This document shows positions 10,653 through 19,968 of a stretch of DNA of 63,390 nucleotides, piece after piece. Made by a program: the position numbers and the translations under genes. The notes under the pieces are model-generated. The model did no database searches. It saw only the letters and a program-made list of their open reading frames with translations, and was not told the origin of the DNA. The DNA is from Halieaceae bacterium (lineage in GTDB: Bacteria; Pseudomonadota; Gammaproteobacteria; Pseudomonadales; Halieaceae): NCBI GenBank assembly GCA_024640505.1, contig JAHEEV010000010.1:1-63390 (forward strand), read 5' to 3'. The stretch's first letter is position 1, and every line of letters begins with the position of its first letter.

Positions 10653-11381
10653 ATGCGTATTCCGCGGATTTTCACCGGACAGGCGCTTGCACCCGATCAG
10701 GTGCTGGAACTGGAGCCGGGCCCCGGACAGCACGTTGCCCGCGTTCTCCGCATGGGACCGGGCGACCCGCTGGTGCTCTTCGATGGCAACGGCGGGGAAT
10801 TTCCCGCCACCCTCCAGGCCGTCGACAAAAAGCGGGTCACCGTGGCGCTGGGCGAACGGCGGGACCACGAGGCGGAATCACCCCTGTGGATTCACCTGGG
10901 TATCGCCATCTCGCGCGGTGACCGCATGGATTGGGTGATGCAGAAGGCCACGGAGCTGGGTGTGAGCGCCATCACCCCCCTCCTGACCGAACGCACGGAA
11001 GTCAGGCTGGCCGGCGAGCGCGGCGATAAAAAACTGCGGCACTGGCGCCAGGTCACGATCAGCGCCTGTGAACAATGCGGTCGCAATCGGCTGCCGATAC
11101 TCCATCAACCGCTACCTGTGACCGAGTGGTTGCAGAACACACAGGCCGACTACAGGCTGGTACTGCACCACCGCGCGCCGTCCTCACCGCTCCCGGCAGG
11201 CGCCCCCGCCTCCCTCGCCCTGCTGGTGGGACCGGAAGGCGGCCTCAGCGCCACCGAAATCGACCGGGCGGAAACGGCCGGCTACCAGTCCCTCGCCCTC
11301 GGTCCGCGCGTGCTGCGCACGGAGACCGCACCGCTGGCGGCACTGGCGATACTGCAGGCCCGCTGGGGCGATATGGCGTAG
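10653..11381 (+). CDS. rsmE: 16S rRNA (uracil(1498)-N(3))-methyltransferase
   Basis: A 242-residue SPOUT-family methyltransferase modifying U1498 of 16S rRNA using SAM. The C-terminal knot shows LLVGPEGGLSATEI and LGPRVLRTETAPLA, which are the hallmark SAM-binding motifs; the N-terminal part is a PUA-like RNA-binding domain. ATG at 10653 follows CGGGG and gives the usual family length; the frame is open further upstream but without a better start. It ends the plus-strand SAM-cycle run; in E. coli its next neighbour is gshB, which here is 6 kb away. Confidence 0.93.
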   Translation: MRIPRIFTGQALAPDQVLELEPGPGQHVARVLRMGPGDPLVLFDGNGGEFPATLQAVDKKRVTVALGERRDHEAESPLWIHLGIAISRGDRMDWVMQKATELGVSAITPLLTERTEVRLAGERGDKKLRHWRQVTISACEQCGRNRLPILHQPLPVTEWLQNTQADYRLVLHHRAPSSPLPAGAPASLALLVGPEGGLSATEIDRAETAGYQSLALGPRVLRTETAPLAALAILQARWGDMA

Positions 11382-11428
11382 CGGCACGGAACAGGGCCTG
11401 CGGCTTGCAGGATCGACCCTGTCCCGGA

Positions 11429-12001
11429 TCAGGCGTCGAATCCCGCCAGGCTTTTCCACACGGCGCGATAGTCGTAGTCGGTCTGCAGGGCCAGGTTCAA
11501 CCGGTTGTAGGAGGCAAAATCGCTGACCACGTGGGTGAGCTGCACAATGCCCTTGTCAGTCAGGCCGTTTGCGCGCAGCGCCTGCACATCCTCATCCCGA
11601 ACGCCGGCGGCATCGCGGTTCACCTTGAGAGCATAATCCAGTATCGATCTCAGCCGTTGGCTGTCGACAGCCTCGGTACCCCCGGACAGCAGGTCGGCAA
11701 TATAATCCTCGGGAGTGCCGAGCCCGTGGTTCAGTATGGTGCAGAAGGCAGCGGTACAGTAGGCACAGCCATTGTCGCGCGAAACGAGAATGCCAATGTG
11801 CTGGATCTCGTCCATGGCCAGCTCGCCGGCCTCCCACAGGACTTTTGTCGCTCCCAGCTTGGCGGTGAAAAACTCGGGGAAGTTGAGCTCCACGTAAAAG
11901 TGATTGGGCACCTCACCTTCCATCTGGGTCACCCATTCAAAGATACCGGCGACCGCCGGGTCATCGACGCGGTCCGGTTTTGCGATCTTTACCCTGGCCA
12001 T
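11429..12001 (-). CDS. Carboxymuconolactone decarboxylase/AhpD-family protein
   Basis: 190 residues, all-alpha, with GCAYCTAAFC containing the CxxC pair and nearby polar residues typical of AhpD-like alkylhydroperoxidase domains. Related proteins use the cysteines for peroxide reduction, but many family members have other or unknown substrates. A strong AGGAGG precedes the ATG at 12001. It sits 13 bp downstream of the TonB-dependent receptor gene, implying cotranscription; the actual substrate is unknown. Confidence 0.75.
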   Translation of the reverse strand: MARVKIAKPDRVDDPAVAGIFEWVTQMEGEVPNHFYVELNFPEFFTAKLGATKVLWEAGELAMDEIQHIGILVSRDNGCAYCTAAFCTILNHGLGTPEDYIADLLSGGTEAVDSQRLRSILDYALKVNRDAAGVRDEDVQALRANGLTDKGIVQLTHVVSDFASYNRLNLALQTDYDYRAVWKSLAGFDA

Positions 12002-12014
12002 GAGCCCCTCCTGT

Positions 12015-14423
12015 TCAAAAGTCCTTGCGCAGCTCGATGAGCCACTGCCGGCCGCGATCGTAGCTGCCCTCATACGCCTGAAATGCCGTGCCATAGACAC
12101 CCGTCACCAGGTACTCCTCATCGCCCAGGTTACGGCCCGACAGCATCAGCGAGAGGTCTCCCCCGGCATTGGTCCAGCGCAGGGAGGCATCCCAGAGGTC
12201 GTAGGCATCCGTCTTGAGTATCCCGGTATTGTAGGCGTCGTTATAGGTCTCGTCGCGGTAGCTCCAGTCGACCCGGGCGACGACAGAGCCGTTGCCGCCC
12301 AGTCCGAACTCCTTAGACACACCGATGTTGCCGGTGTTTTCCGGTACCCGTTCGAAGCTGAAGTCTTCCCCGATCAGGGTGAGGTCGCTCTCGATTTCGT
12401 CGTACTCCGCATCGAGATAGGCATAGGTGGCCTCCAGCAACCAGCCGTCACCCAGAGCGGCCTGCATTTCCACCTCGAGGCCCTGGATCGTCGCGGAGCC
12501 GATGTTTTCTGTCACCGGAGCCACGCTGTTGAAGACCTGTACCTGCAGGTCTTCGTAGTCAGTGTAGAACAGTGCACTGTTGAGGCGCAGGCGCCCGTCC
12601 ATCAGGGTGGATTTCAGGCCCAGCTCGTAGGCGTCGACGAATTCCGGGTCATAGGTGGGAATGAGATCGATATCGGGAGTCCCCGGCGGTGCCGTGGCAC
12701 CGGCCACGACGGGCGGGAATACCCGCTGGGTAAAGCCGCCGGATTTGAAGCCCTCCGAGTAGCTGGCATAGACCATGACATCGTCCGTAAGGTCCCAGGA
12801 GAGGTTGGCCATCGGGGTGAACTCATCGACATCCACCTGCTTTTCCAGGTAGGGCAGGATCCGCGAACCCGCCTGCAGGAAGGGGGCGTCCAGTGCTGCC
12901 AGCGGGTTGTCCGGGGGCACCACCTGGCTGATGCCGGCGAAGTAGTTCTGGAAGATGATCTGGTCCGGCAGGAATTTCTTGGTTTCATCGGTATAGCGGC
13001 CGCCCAGCGTGAGGTGCAGCGTTGGGGTAATGTCGTAGGTACCCTGCGCAAACAGTGCCCACGCCTCGTTGTCGAACTTGCCCCCGGAGCGGAAATTGGA
13101 GACGGTGAAGTCGAGGATGTTGACGTTGTCCCCGTCCTCAGCGAAATAGTAGGCACCGACGATCCAGTCCAGCCGTTCGCCATCGCCCAGCAGCTGCAGT
13201 TCCTGGGTGAACTGGTCCTGATCCAGGTCATCGTAGAACTGGGAGATACGATGGGGCGAGTGATCGCCATCGCGGGCGAACTCCGATTCCAGATCCCGCC
13301 AGGCCGTGATCGACTTGAGGGTCATCGCGTCGGATAGATCATAGGTCAGGGTGGCGGAGAGGCCCAGCACATCGGTTTTGGATTCCGCGGGAGCCGTGCC
13401 CTGGTTCCTGCCACCCAGGTACCGGTTATCGTAGCAGTCGGGATTGTCCGGATTGTAGGTTATGCCGTTCCCCGCGGGATCGGTGACCGCACAGGGCACA
13501 CCCGGGGAGGCCATCGTGGTGACGTTGTGTATGAACGCCATTGGCGGCGGCACCGCCGCCACCAGGCCATTGAGCTGGCTCAGGTCGGTAAAGTCGATAC
13601 CCAGCAGCTGCATGGCGGGGCCGTTCTCACGGTCGCGGGTCGCATCGACATTGAAGTCGGCGTAAAACTTCTCCGTCGGCTGCCAGGCCACGGCCAGGCG
13701 CCCGGTCAACGTGTCGTCATCGCCGAGATCAACCCCGTCGGCACGCTCCACATAGCCGTCCTGCTGCAGGGAGGCCAGTGACACCCGCGCCGCCAGCGTC
13801 TCCCCCATGGGCAGCAGCATGGACCCTTTGAGATTGATCCGGTCGTCGGTGCCGTACACGGCGGCGACGGAGCCGCCGAAGTCATCGCCCGGCCGGGGCT
13901 TGACGGTGGTGATGTTGATGGCGCCGCCAATGGTATTGCGGCCGAACAGGGTGCCCTGCGGACCCCGCAGTACTTCCAGTCGCTCGATATCGATCAGGTC
14001 GAGTATCGCGCCCACCGAACGGGCGATGTAAACGCCGTCGACATAGAGACCGACCCCGGGCTCCGTCGTGGGCAGGAACTCTTTCTGCCCGACACCACGC
14101 AGATAGATGGCCGCCGAATTAGAGGCACCGCCAAAACTGGGGTTGTTCTCCAGGGTCAGGCTGGGCACGAAGCGCACCACCTCATCCAGCCGGGTCACAC
14201 CCCGGTAGGCGAGGGTTTCGCCACTGAATGCAGAGATGGCGATCGGCGTGCTCTGGGCGGACTCCTCGCGGCGGCGGGCCGTGACGACCATCTCCTCCAG
14301 CAGTTGCTCGGCGCCCGACCCCTGCCGCTGCTGTGTCTGCGCCTGGCCGCAATCTGCCGAGAGGGCCAGTGCGACAGCCGCACACAATGGCGCTACCCGA
14401 TGGGTGTTGTTACCTCGATTCAT
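12015..14423 (-). CDS. TonB-dependent outer-membrane receptor
   Basis: 802 residues with a signal peptide ending around ADCGQAQ, a TonB-box-like EEMVVTARRREE, a plug domain containing RGVGQKEF and EVLRGPQGTLFGRNTIGGAIN, and a beta barrel ending in aromatic F (RKDF). The plug and barrel pattern is that of the FecA/CirA-like receptor class abundant in marine gammaproteobacteria, importing siderophores or organic substrates with energy from TonB. GGGG lies 7 nt before the chosen ATG. The ligand cannot be read from sequence; the neighbouring AhpD-like protein and esterase hint at an organic substrate rather than iron. Confidence 0.92.
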   Translation of the reverse strand: MNRGNNTHRVAPLCAAVALALSADCGQAQTQQRQGSGAEQLLEEMVVTARRREESAQSTPIAISAFSGETLAYRGVTRLDEVVRFVPSLTLENNPSFGGASNSAAIYLRGVGQKEFLPTTEPGVGLYVDGVYIARSVGAILDLIDIERLEVLRGPQGTLFGRNTIGGAINITTVKPRPGDDFGGSVAAVYGTDDRINLKGSMLLPMGETLAARVSLASLQQDGYVERADGVDLGDDDTLTGRLAVAWQPTEKFYADFNVDATRDRENGPAMQLLGIDFTDLSQLNGLVAAVPPPMAFIHNVTTMASPGVPCAVTDPAGNGITYNPDNPDCYDNRYLGGRNQGTAPAESKTDVLGLSATLTYDLSDAMTLKSITAWRDLESEFARDGDHSPHRISQFYDDLDQDQFTQELQLLGDGERLDWIVGAYYFAEDGDNVNILDFTVSNFRSGGKFDNEAWALFAQGTYDITPTLHLTLGGRYTDETKKFLPDQIIFQNYFAGISQVVPPDNPLAALDAPFLQAGSRILPYLEKQVDVDEFTPMANLSWDLTDDVMVYASYSEGFKSGGFTQRVFPPVVAGATAPPGTPDIDLIPTYDPEFVDAYELGLKSTLMDGRLRLNSALFYTDYEDLQVQVFNSVAPVTENIGSATIQGLEVEMQAALGDGWLLEATYAYLDAEYDEIESDLTLIGEDFSFERVPENTGNIGVSKEFGLGGNGSVVARVDWSYRDETYNDAYNTGILKTDAYDLWDASLRWTNAGGDLSLMLSGRNLGDEEYLVTGVYGTAFQAYEGSYDRGRQWLIELRKDF

Positions 14424-14510
14424 TGTTTTCCCCCGAATCACTGTTTTTTTGGTTAAACATCAGCGTGCCGGACGCGATGCCGCTCGCCCGGACGACGCAA
14501 CAGATAAAGC

Positions 14511-15872
14511 TCAGGCCAGAACCGGCACTTCCGCCATGGCGGCGGCGATGGCCTCGTCGGACAGCTCCAGATCGACCATCTCCCCGCGCAGGTACTGGTC
14601 GTAGGAGGCCAGGTCCAGGTGACCGTGTCCACAGAGGGCTGTGAGAATGGTCTTTTCCTCGCCGCTCTCACGGCAGGCCAGTGCCTCCCGGATCGCCGCT
14701 GCTATCGCATGCGTCGGCTCCGGGGCCGGGACGATGCCCTCGCAGCGGGCAAACTGTACGGCCCCTGCAAAACACTCGGTCTGGGGTATGGCGATGGCTT
14801 CCACCAGCCCCAGCTGGTAAACGTGGGAGACCAGGGGCGCCATACCGTGGTAGCGCAGACCACCGGCATGAATGGGTTCGGGAATGAAGGAGTGACCCAG
14901 GGTGTGCATCTTCATCAGTGGCGTCAGTCCCGCCGTATCCCCGAAGTCGTAGCGGAACTGCCCCTTGGTCAACGTGGGACAGGCCGTCGGCTCCACGCAG
15001 CGAATCACCGGGTTCATCCGGCCCGCCAGCTTCTCCCGCAGGAAAGGGAAGGCCAGGCCGCCGAAATTGGAGCCGCCGCCGGTACACCCCACCAGCACGT
15101 CGGGGGTTTCCCCTACCTTGGCCAGCTGGAGCAGCGCCTCCTCACCGATCACCGTCTGGTGCAGCAGGACATGATTGAGGACGCTGCCCAGGGCATAGCG
15201 GGTGTTCTCACTGGCCACCGCCTCACCCACGGCCTCGGAAATGGCGATACCCAGGGATCCGGGGTGATCCGGGTCCTTTGCCAGCAACGAACGGCCGTAC
15301 TCGGTCACCTCGGACGGACTGGGGTGCACCTTGCCTCCCCAGATCTCCATCATGGTGCGACGGTAGGGCTTGGCGCGGTACGAGGCGGCCACCTGCCAGA
15401 TCTCACACTCGAGCCCGAACTGGGCGCAGGCGAAAGCCAGGGAGCTGCCCCACTGTCCGGCGCCGGTTTCGGTGGTGAGCTTGGTGATGCCCTCCTGCGC
15501 GTTGTAGAAGACCTGTGGTACAGCCGTATTGGGTTTGTGCGATCCGGCGGGGCTGACCCCCTCGTACTTGTAGAAAATCTTGGCCGGCGTATCCAGCAGT
15601 TTCTCCAGCCGCCGGGCGCGAAACAGGGGGCTGGGGCGCCACAGGCGATAGACATCCAGGACTTCACCGGGGATGTCGATGTAGCGCTCGACGCTCATCT
15701 CCTGTTCGATCAGCGCCCGCGGGAACAGGGCCGCAAAATCCTCCGCGGTCGCGGGCTGCAGGGTACCCGGATGCAGTTGCGGTGGCGGCGGTTCCGGCAG
15801 GTCGGGCACCACGTTGTACCACTGGGTGGGAATCTCGTTTTCCTCAAGCAGGATTTTGGTGTAGTCGCTCAT
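14511..15872 (-). CDS. trpB2: TrpB2-type tryptophan synthase beta-like PLP enzyme
   Basis: 453 residues, longer than the usual 390-400 of TrpB1, with an N-terminal extension typical of TrpB2. The PLP lysine is in SPAGSHKPN, and the phosphate-binding loop is [11 protein letters not shown]. TrpB2 enzymes make tryptophan from indole and serine or act on related substrates, often without a TrpA partner. No trpA lies nearby, so this is an orphan beta subunit beside a receptor and hydrolase. It is probably cotranscribed with the downstream TonB-dependent receptor (87 bp gap). Confidence 0.88.
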   Translation of the reverse strand: MSDYTKILLEENEIPTQWYNVVPDLPEPPPPQLHPGTLQPATAEDFAALFPRALIEQEMSVERYIDIPGEVLDVYRLWRPSPLFRARRLEKLLDTPAKIFYKYEGVSPAGSHKPNTAVPQVFYNAQEGITKLTTETGAGQWGSSLAFACAQFGLECEIWQVAASYRAKPYRRTMMEIWGGKVHPSPSEVTEYGRSLLAKDPDHPGSLGIAISEAVGEAVASENTRYALGSVLNHVLLHQTVIGEEALLQLAKVGETPDVLVGCTGGGSNFGGLAFPFLREKLAGRMNPVIRCVEPTACPTLTKGQFRYDFGDTAGLTPLMKMHTLGHSFIPEPIHAGGLRYHGMAPLVSHVYQLGLVEAIAIPQTECFAGAVQFARCEGIVPAPEPTHAIAAAIREALACRESGEEKTILTALCGHGHLDLASYDQYLRGEMVDLELSDEAIAAAMAEVPVLA

Positions 15873-15911
15873 CGATCGGACTCATATCTCATGGGGTGAA
15901 TCGGCAGGCCA

Positions 15912-15960
15912 TGTGCCCCAGGCAGTGTGCCCCAGGCAGTGTGCCCCAGGCAGTGTGCCC
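15912..15960. repeat. 14-bp tandem repeat array upstream of trpB2
   Basis: Three exact head-to-tail copies of TGTGCCCCAGGCAG occupy 15912-15925, 15926-15939 and 15940-15953, followed by a half copy TGTGCCC to 15960. They lie 40 bp upstream of the trpB2 start, between it and the 3' end of the esterase gene. The same unit recurs on the other strand at 61574-61612. There are no spacers, so it is not CRISPR. Confidence 0.9.
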
Positions 15961-16063
15961 TGTGCAGCGGCCGTCGCGCGGCGCACATGTTAGTCAATCC
16001 CGCCGGTTATTGCCACGGTGCGCGGCGGTGCGGCACGCTCACGAGCAGGGGCAGCCCGCAGGA

Positions 16064-17323
16064 CTATGCCCGCTGCTCTGCCCAACGGGCATGGGTCCAC
16101 TCCAGGAAGTCGGTCACCGCATTGACCGTGTGGTCGGTGCGCACCGAGTGGAACACCTCGAAGGCGTGCTGGGCTCCGGGCAGTTCGCCGTAGACCACCG
16201 GTTGCGCCGAGACAGCCTGCAGGGCCGAAACAAAGGTCCTGGCCTCCTCTACCCAGACCAGGGAATCGTGAGTGCCCTGGATGACGAACATGGGTGGCGC
16301 CTCCTCGTTGACGTGGGTCAGCGGGGAACCACTCTCCCACAGGGCGCGGTTTTCCTCGAGGGAACACTGCATGACCCGATCTGCCACCATACCCTCCATG
16401 GACATTTCGGGGCGTATCTCGTACCGGTCGAGAAAATCATAGACGCCGTAGAAGGGCACGGCCGCCTGCACGCGGGTGTCCACGTCCTCGAAGCCTGGCT
16501 GCCATTCCTGCCGGTTGGGGGTAAGGGCCGCGAGGGAGCTGAGGTGGCCGCCGGCAGACCCGCCGGTAATGGCGATGAAGTCAGGGTTGCCGCCATATTC
16601 CGCAACATGCTGGCGAACCCAGGCGATGGCCTTTTTGACATCCTCTATATGGGCAGGAAACACGGCCCGCGGACTGAGACGGTAATTGATCGCTACACAC
16701 AGCCAGCCCCGTTGCGCCAGGTGATACATCAGCGGCTGGGCCTGCTGCTCCTTCTCACCGATCATCCAGGCACCGCCGTGCACCTGCAGCAGGACCGGGT
16801 AGCCGCCCTCCCGCGATTCATGGGGGTGGTAGATATCAAGCAGGTTGCGCTTGCCGGCATCCGCATAGGCGATGTGGTTGTGCACCCGCACCCCCTCCCG
16901 CCGGAAGCTGAAGGGGCGCAGCCATTCCCGTGTCACCAGGTCATCAGCCAGCACCCGCTGGCGTTCCACCGGCAGGGAGGCGCGGTAGTCCTCGCCCAGC
17001 CCGCGCCGCAGGGAGCGCCGCAGGATCCGGTGGGTGTCCATCGCCTGCAGGTGCAGGTAGACCAGGCCGATCCAGGAGAGGGCAAACAGGCCCAGGCCCG
17101 CCTGCGCCAGGGTATCCCCCAGCATCCCGCCAAAGGCCAGTACGCCCGTCAGCGTTACCTGCCACAGCAGGTGGATCAGTGCCAGCTCACCCGTGAGCCA
17201 GGCGGTAAAGAAATAGACGGGGACCAGCCAGTAAAGCCGTCGCGCCTGCATCATGGCGCAATAGGTGCCCACGGCACTCATCACCGCCAGGGCAAAGTAG
17301 AATCCGGCTACGCTCATTTTCAC
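16064..17323 (-). CDS. Membrane-anchored alpha/beta hydrolase (HSL/esterase type)
   Basis: 419 residues. The first 100 are hydrophobic with about three membrane segments (near 5-22, 30-50 and 55-90). The rest is an alpha/beta hydrolase with the oxyanion motif VHGGAW, the nucleophile elbow GGSAGGHLS, and a C-terminal His in PGAQHAFEVF. Such HGG-type enzymes hydrolyse carboxyl esters. Membrane tethering would place the catalytic domain at one face of the inner membrane. First gene of the minus-strand accessory block; divergent from gshB. Confidence 0.82.
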   Translation of the reverse strand: MKMSVAGFYFALAVMSAVGTYCAMMQARRLYWLVPVYFFTAWLTGELALIHLLWQVTLTGVLAFGGMLGDTLAQAGLGLFALSWIGLVYLHLQAMDTHRILRRSLRRGLGEDYRASLPVERQRVLADDLVTREWLRPFSFRREGVRVHNHIAYADAGKRNLLDIYHPHESREGGYPVLLQVHGGAWMIGEKEQQAQPLMYHLAQRGWLCVAINYRLSPRAVFPAHIEDVKKAIAWVRQHVAEYGGNPDFIAITGGSAGGHLSSLAALTPNRQEWQPGFEDVDTRVQAAVPFYGVYDFLDRYEIRPEMSMEGMVADRVMQCSLEENRALWESGSPLTHVNEEAPPMFVIQGTHDSLVWVEEARTFVSALQAVSAQPVVYGELPGAQHAFEVFHSVRTDHTVNAVTDFLEWTHARWAEQRA

Positions 17324-17460
17324 TCCAATGCTGTCAATTTCAGGCCGCCTATTCTAGGCCAGGCAGGATCAATCCCCTAGCCGCTTTTTGAACCACGCTT
17401 GCGCCCCTGATCGCCTTTGCGTAAGTTAGCAGACCTCCTGTACCGGGCGAGCATCCGACG

Positions 17461-18417
17461 ATGACCATCAAGCTGGGCGTGGTAATGGACCCCATTGCCG
17501 ACATCACCTACAAAAAAGACTCCACCCTGGCCATGCTGTGGGCTGCCAGTGACAGGAACTGGGAGCTCTACTACATGGAGCCGCCGTCGCTGTACCTGGA
17601 CCAGGGCATCGCCCGGGCCGGGATGTCTCTCCTCAAGGTGTATCGCGACCCGGATGCCTGGTTCGAGCTGGGCGCGCAGGAGGACCGGGAACTGGCGGAT
17701 CTGGACGTCATCCTGATGCGCAAGGATCCGCCCTTCGACAACGAGTACATCTACACCACCTATATCCTGGAGGCGGCAGAGCGCAGGGGTACCCTGGTGG
17801 TCAACCCCTGCCAGAGCCTGCGGGACTGCAACGAGAAGGTATTTGCCACGCAGTTTCCGCAGTGTTGCCCACCGGTCCTGGTCTGCGCCGACATGCCACG
17901 ACTGAGGGCATTTCACGCCGAGCACCGCGACGTGATCTACAAGCCACTGGACGGGATGGGTGGAGATGCCATCTTCCGGGTGAGGCCCGACGACCCCAAC
18001 GTCAGCGTGATCCTGGAGATGCTCACCCGCCACGGCCAGCAGACCATCATGGCGCAGCGCTTCATCCCCGAGATCAGCGCCGGCGACAAGCGCATCCTGA
18101 TGATCAACGGGGAGCCGGTTCCCTACTGCCTGGCCCGGGTGCCGCTGGTGGGAGAGACCAGGGGCAACCTGGCCGCCGGGGGAGAGGGGCGACCGCAGCC
18201 GCTATCCGAACGCGACCGGTGGATCGCCGCCCAGGTGGGACCCAGCCTGCGGGACAAGGGGATGCTGTTTGCCGGCCTGGATGTCATCGGCGACTACCTG
18301 ACCGAAATCAACGTCACCAGCCCAACCTGTATCCGGGAAATCAACGCCGGTTATGATCTGGACATCGGCGGCCAACTGATGGATTGTATCGCCGGGGTAT
18401 TGGATAACAGGGGCTGA
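17461..18417 (+). CDS. gshB: Glutathione synthetase
   Basis: A 318-residue ATP-grasp enzyme joining gamma-glutamylcysteine and glycine. Diagnostic segments are the N-terminal KLGVVMDPI, the ATP-grasp KPLDGMGGDAIFRV, and C-terminal EINVTSPTCIREIN. The start codon follows the intergenic divergent region directly; the stop is adjacent to the next ATG, so translation of tonB is probably coupled. Position before yqgE-ruvX matches the E. coli order. Confidence 0.95.
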   Translation: MTIKLGVVMDPIADITYKKDSTLAMLWAASDRNWELYYMEPPSLYLDQGIARAGMSLLKVYRDPDAWFELGAQEDRELADLDVILMRKDPPFDNEYIYTTYILEAAERRGTLVVNPCQSLRDCNEKVFATQFPQCCPPVLVCADMPRLRAFHAEHRDVIYKPLDGMGGDAIFRVRPDDPNVSVILEMLTRHGQQTIMAQRFIPEISAGDKRILMINGEPVPYCLARVPLVGETRGNLAAGGEGRPQPLSERDRWIAAQVGPSLRDKGMLFAGLDVIGDYLTEINVTSPTCIREINAGYDLDIGGQLMDCIAGVLDNRG

Positions 18418-19284
18418 ATGTATTATCTCGAATCCGGCTACGGCAAACACAACCGGCTGCGCAACGCGCTGCTGGCGGCTCTCGCGGTACACGCACTGCT
18501 GATCCTGGGGGTCACATTCGATATCGGGGGCGGGCAGCGCTACAGCCCGCAGATCGAGATCACCCTGGCCAACCGACCCGACTCAACCGCCCCGGATGAG
18601 GCCCGCCACATTGCCCAGGCCAACCAGGAGGGTAGCGGTGACCAGGCGGACCTCGCCATGGTCAGCAGCCAGGCCCTGCCCCTGCCCTCCCAGGGGGAAT
18701 CCGCGCATCAGAACCTGCCGGAACACGCTGATCGATCAGCCCGCGACAGCAGAGATGTGGTCGCCACGCGTGCCGCAGCCCGTCGGGTCACCCCGCGAGA
18801 GCAGCAGGAAAGGGAGGAACAGCAGGCGCTGCTCCAGGGGATAAGTCCCGAGGTGGACCGACTGACACAGGAAGTGGCGAGCCTCGAAGCGGAACTCGAC
18901 GAACAGACACGCACCTTTGCCGAGCGACCGCGGGTAAAAAGGCTCACCTCCGTGGCCGCACGGGAATCGGCGGACGCAGCCTACCTCCACAGCTGGCTGC
19001 GCCGGTTGGAGGCGGTGGGAAATCGCTACTACCCGGAGGCATCCGTCCGCTACGGCCTGTACGGCAGCCTGCGCCTGCTCGTGGTGATCCGCCAGGACGG
19101 TACCCTGGAGGACGTGACCGTCCTCTCCTCCTCTGGTTTTGCCGTATTGGACGAGGCGGCCATCAAGACCGTGCGCATGGCGGCACCCTATGCGCCGTTC
19201 CCCGCAGAGCTCAAGGCGACGACGGATAAGCTGGAAATTATCCGCACATGGCATTTCGAGGAAAACCGGCTAAGCTCACAATAG
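18418..19284 (+). CDS. TonB-family energy transducer
   Basis: 288 residues with a single N-terminal membrane helix near residues 16-36 (ALLAALAVHALLILGVTF), a long charged, coiled-coil-prone periplasmic stretch (residues about 120-175, rich in E, Q and R), and a C-terminal TonB fold with YGSLRLLVVIRQDGTL and AVLDEAAIKTVRMAAPYAPFP. TonB proteins couple the proton gradient to outer-membrane receptors such as the one at 12015-14423. It starts immediately after gshB. No exbB or exbD is adjacent. Confidence 0.88.
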   Translation: MYYLESGYGKHNRLRNALLAALAVHALLILGVTFDIGGGQRYSPQIEITLANRPDSTAPDEARHIAQANQEGSGDQADLAMVSSQALPLPSQGESAHQNLPEHADRSARDSRDVVATRAAARRVTPREQQEREEQQALLQGISPEVDRLTQEVASLEAELDEQTRTFAERPRVKRLTSVAARESADAAYLHSWLRRLEAVGNRYYPEASVRYGLYGSLRLLVVIRQDGTLEDVTVLSSSGFAVLDEAAIKTVRMAAPYAPFPAELKATTDKLEIIRTWHFEENRLSSQ

Positions 19285-19353
19285 TGCGGGGACTCGCCTC
19301 CGCACATGCGGCAGATGTAACGCGAGCGCCTGAAGAACCCAGGATTGACGACC

Positions 19354-19944
19354 ATGTCCGGTAGGCTTACGGCCAGCACAGCAAGAAGCAGCGACTGCCT
19401 GCGGGACCATTTCCTGTTGGCCATGCCCTGTCTTGAGGAAGGTATTTTCGCCCACAGCATCACCTATATCTGTGAGCATGGCGAGAGCGGAGCCATGGGG
19501 ATCGTGATCAACCAGCCCCTGGACCTGTCGGTAGAGGAGATTTTCGAGCACCTGCAGATAGAATCAGAAAGCGATTTTTCCGATATTCCGGTTATGGCCG
19601 GCGGCCCCGTGCAGATCGATCACGGGTTTGTGCTGCACCGCAACTGCCCGCGCACCTGGGAGGCCAGCCTCAAGGTCACGCCGGAGATCACCCTGACCAC
19701 CTCCCGGGACATCCTGCGCGCCATTGCCGATGGCACGGGGCCGGAAGAGAACCTGATCGCCCTGGGTTACGCCGGATGGGCAGCGGGTCAGCTGGAACAG
19801 GAGCTGGCGGACAACAGCTGGCTGACGCTCCCGGCCAAGAGCGACATCATCTTCACCACCCCTGCCGCACAGCGCCTCGGCGCCGCTGCCGCACAGCTTG
19901 GCATTGACATGAACCTTATTTCCGGCACCGCCGGTCACGCCTAG
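19354..19944 (+). CDS. yqgE: YqgE/AlgH family protein (UPF0301)
   Basis: 196 residues with the family hallmarks LRDHFLLAMPCLEEGIFAHS near the N-terminus, GAMGIVINQPLDL, and GYAGWAAGQLEQE. YqgE/AlgH has a known fold but unclear biochemical role; in Pseudomonas AlgH mutations affect alginate expression. AGGA lies 9 nt before the ATG at 19354; a TTG three codons earlier is a less likely start. Found between tonB and ruvX, as in many gammaproteobacteria. Confidence 0.93.
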   Translation: MSGRLTASTARSSDCLRDHFLLAMPCLEEGIFAHSITYICEHGESGAMGIVINQPLDLSVEEIFEHLQIESESDFSDIPVMAGGPVQIDHGFVLHRNCPRTWEASLKVTPEITLTTSRDILRAIADGTGPEENLIALGYAGWAAGQLEQELADNSWLTLPAKSDIIFTTPAAQRLGAAAAQLGIDMNLISGTAGHA

Positions 19945-19968
19945 CGCTCCAATCACCTGCCTGACGGA

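Noticed and set aside
11382-11428. Terminator between rsmE and the AhpD-like gene
   Set aside because: ACAGGG and CCCTGT can pair across 21 bases, but the loop is large and no T-run follows in either direction.
15912-15960. Possible CRISPR array
   Set aside because: Units are 14 bp and contiguous with no spacers and no cas genes.
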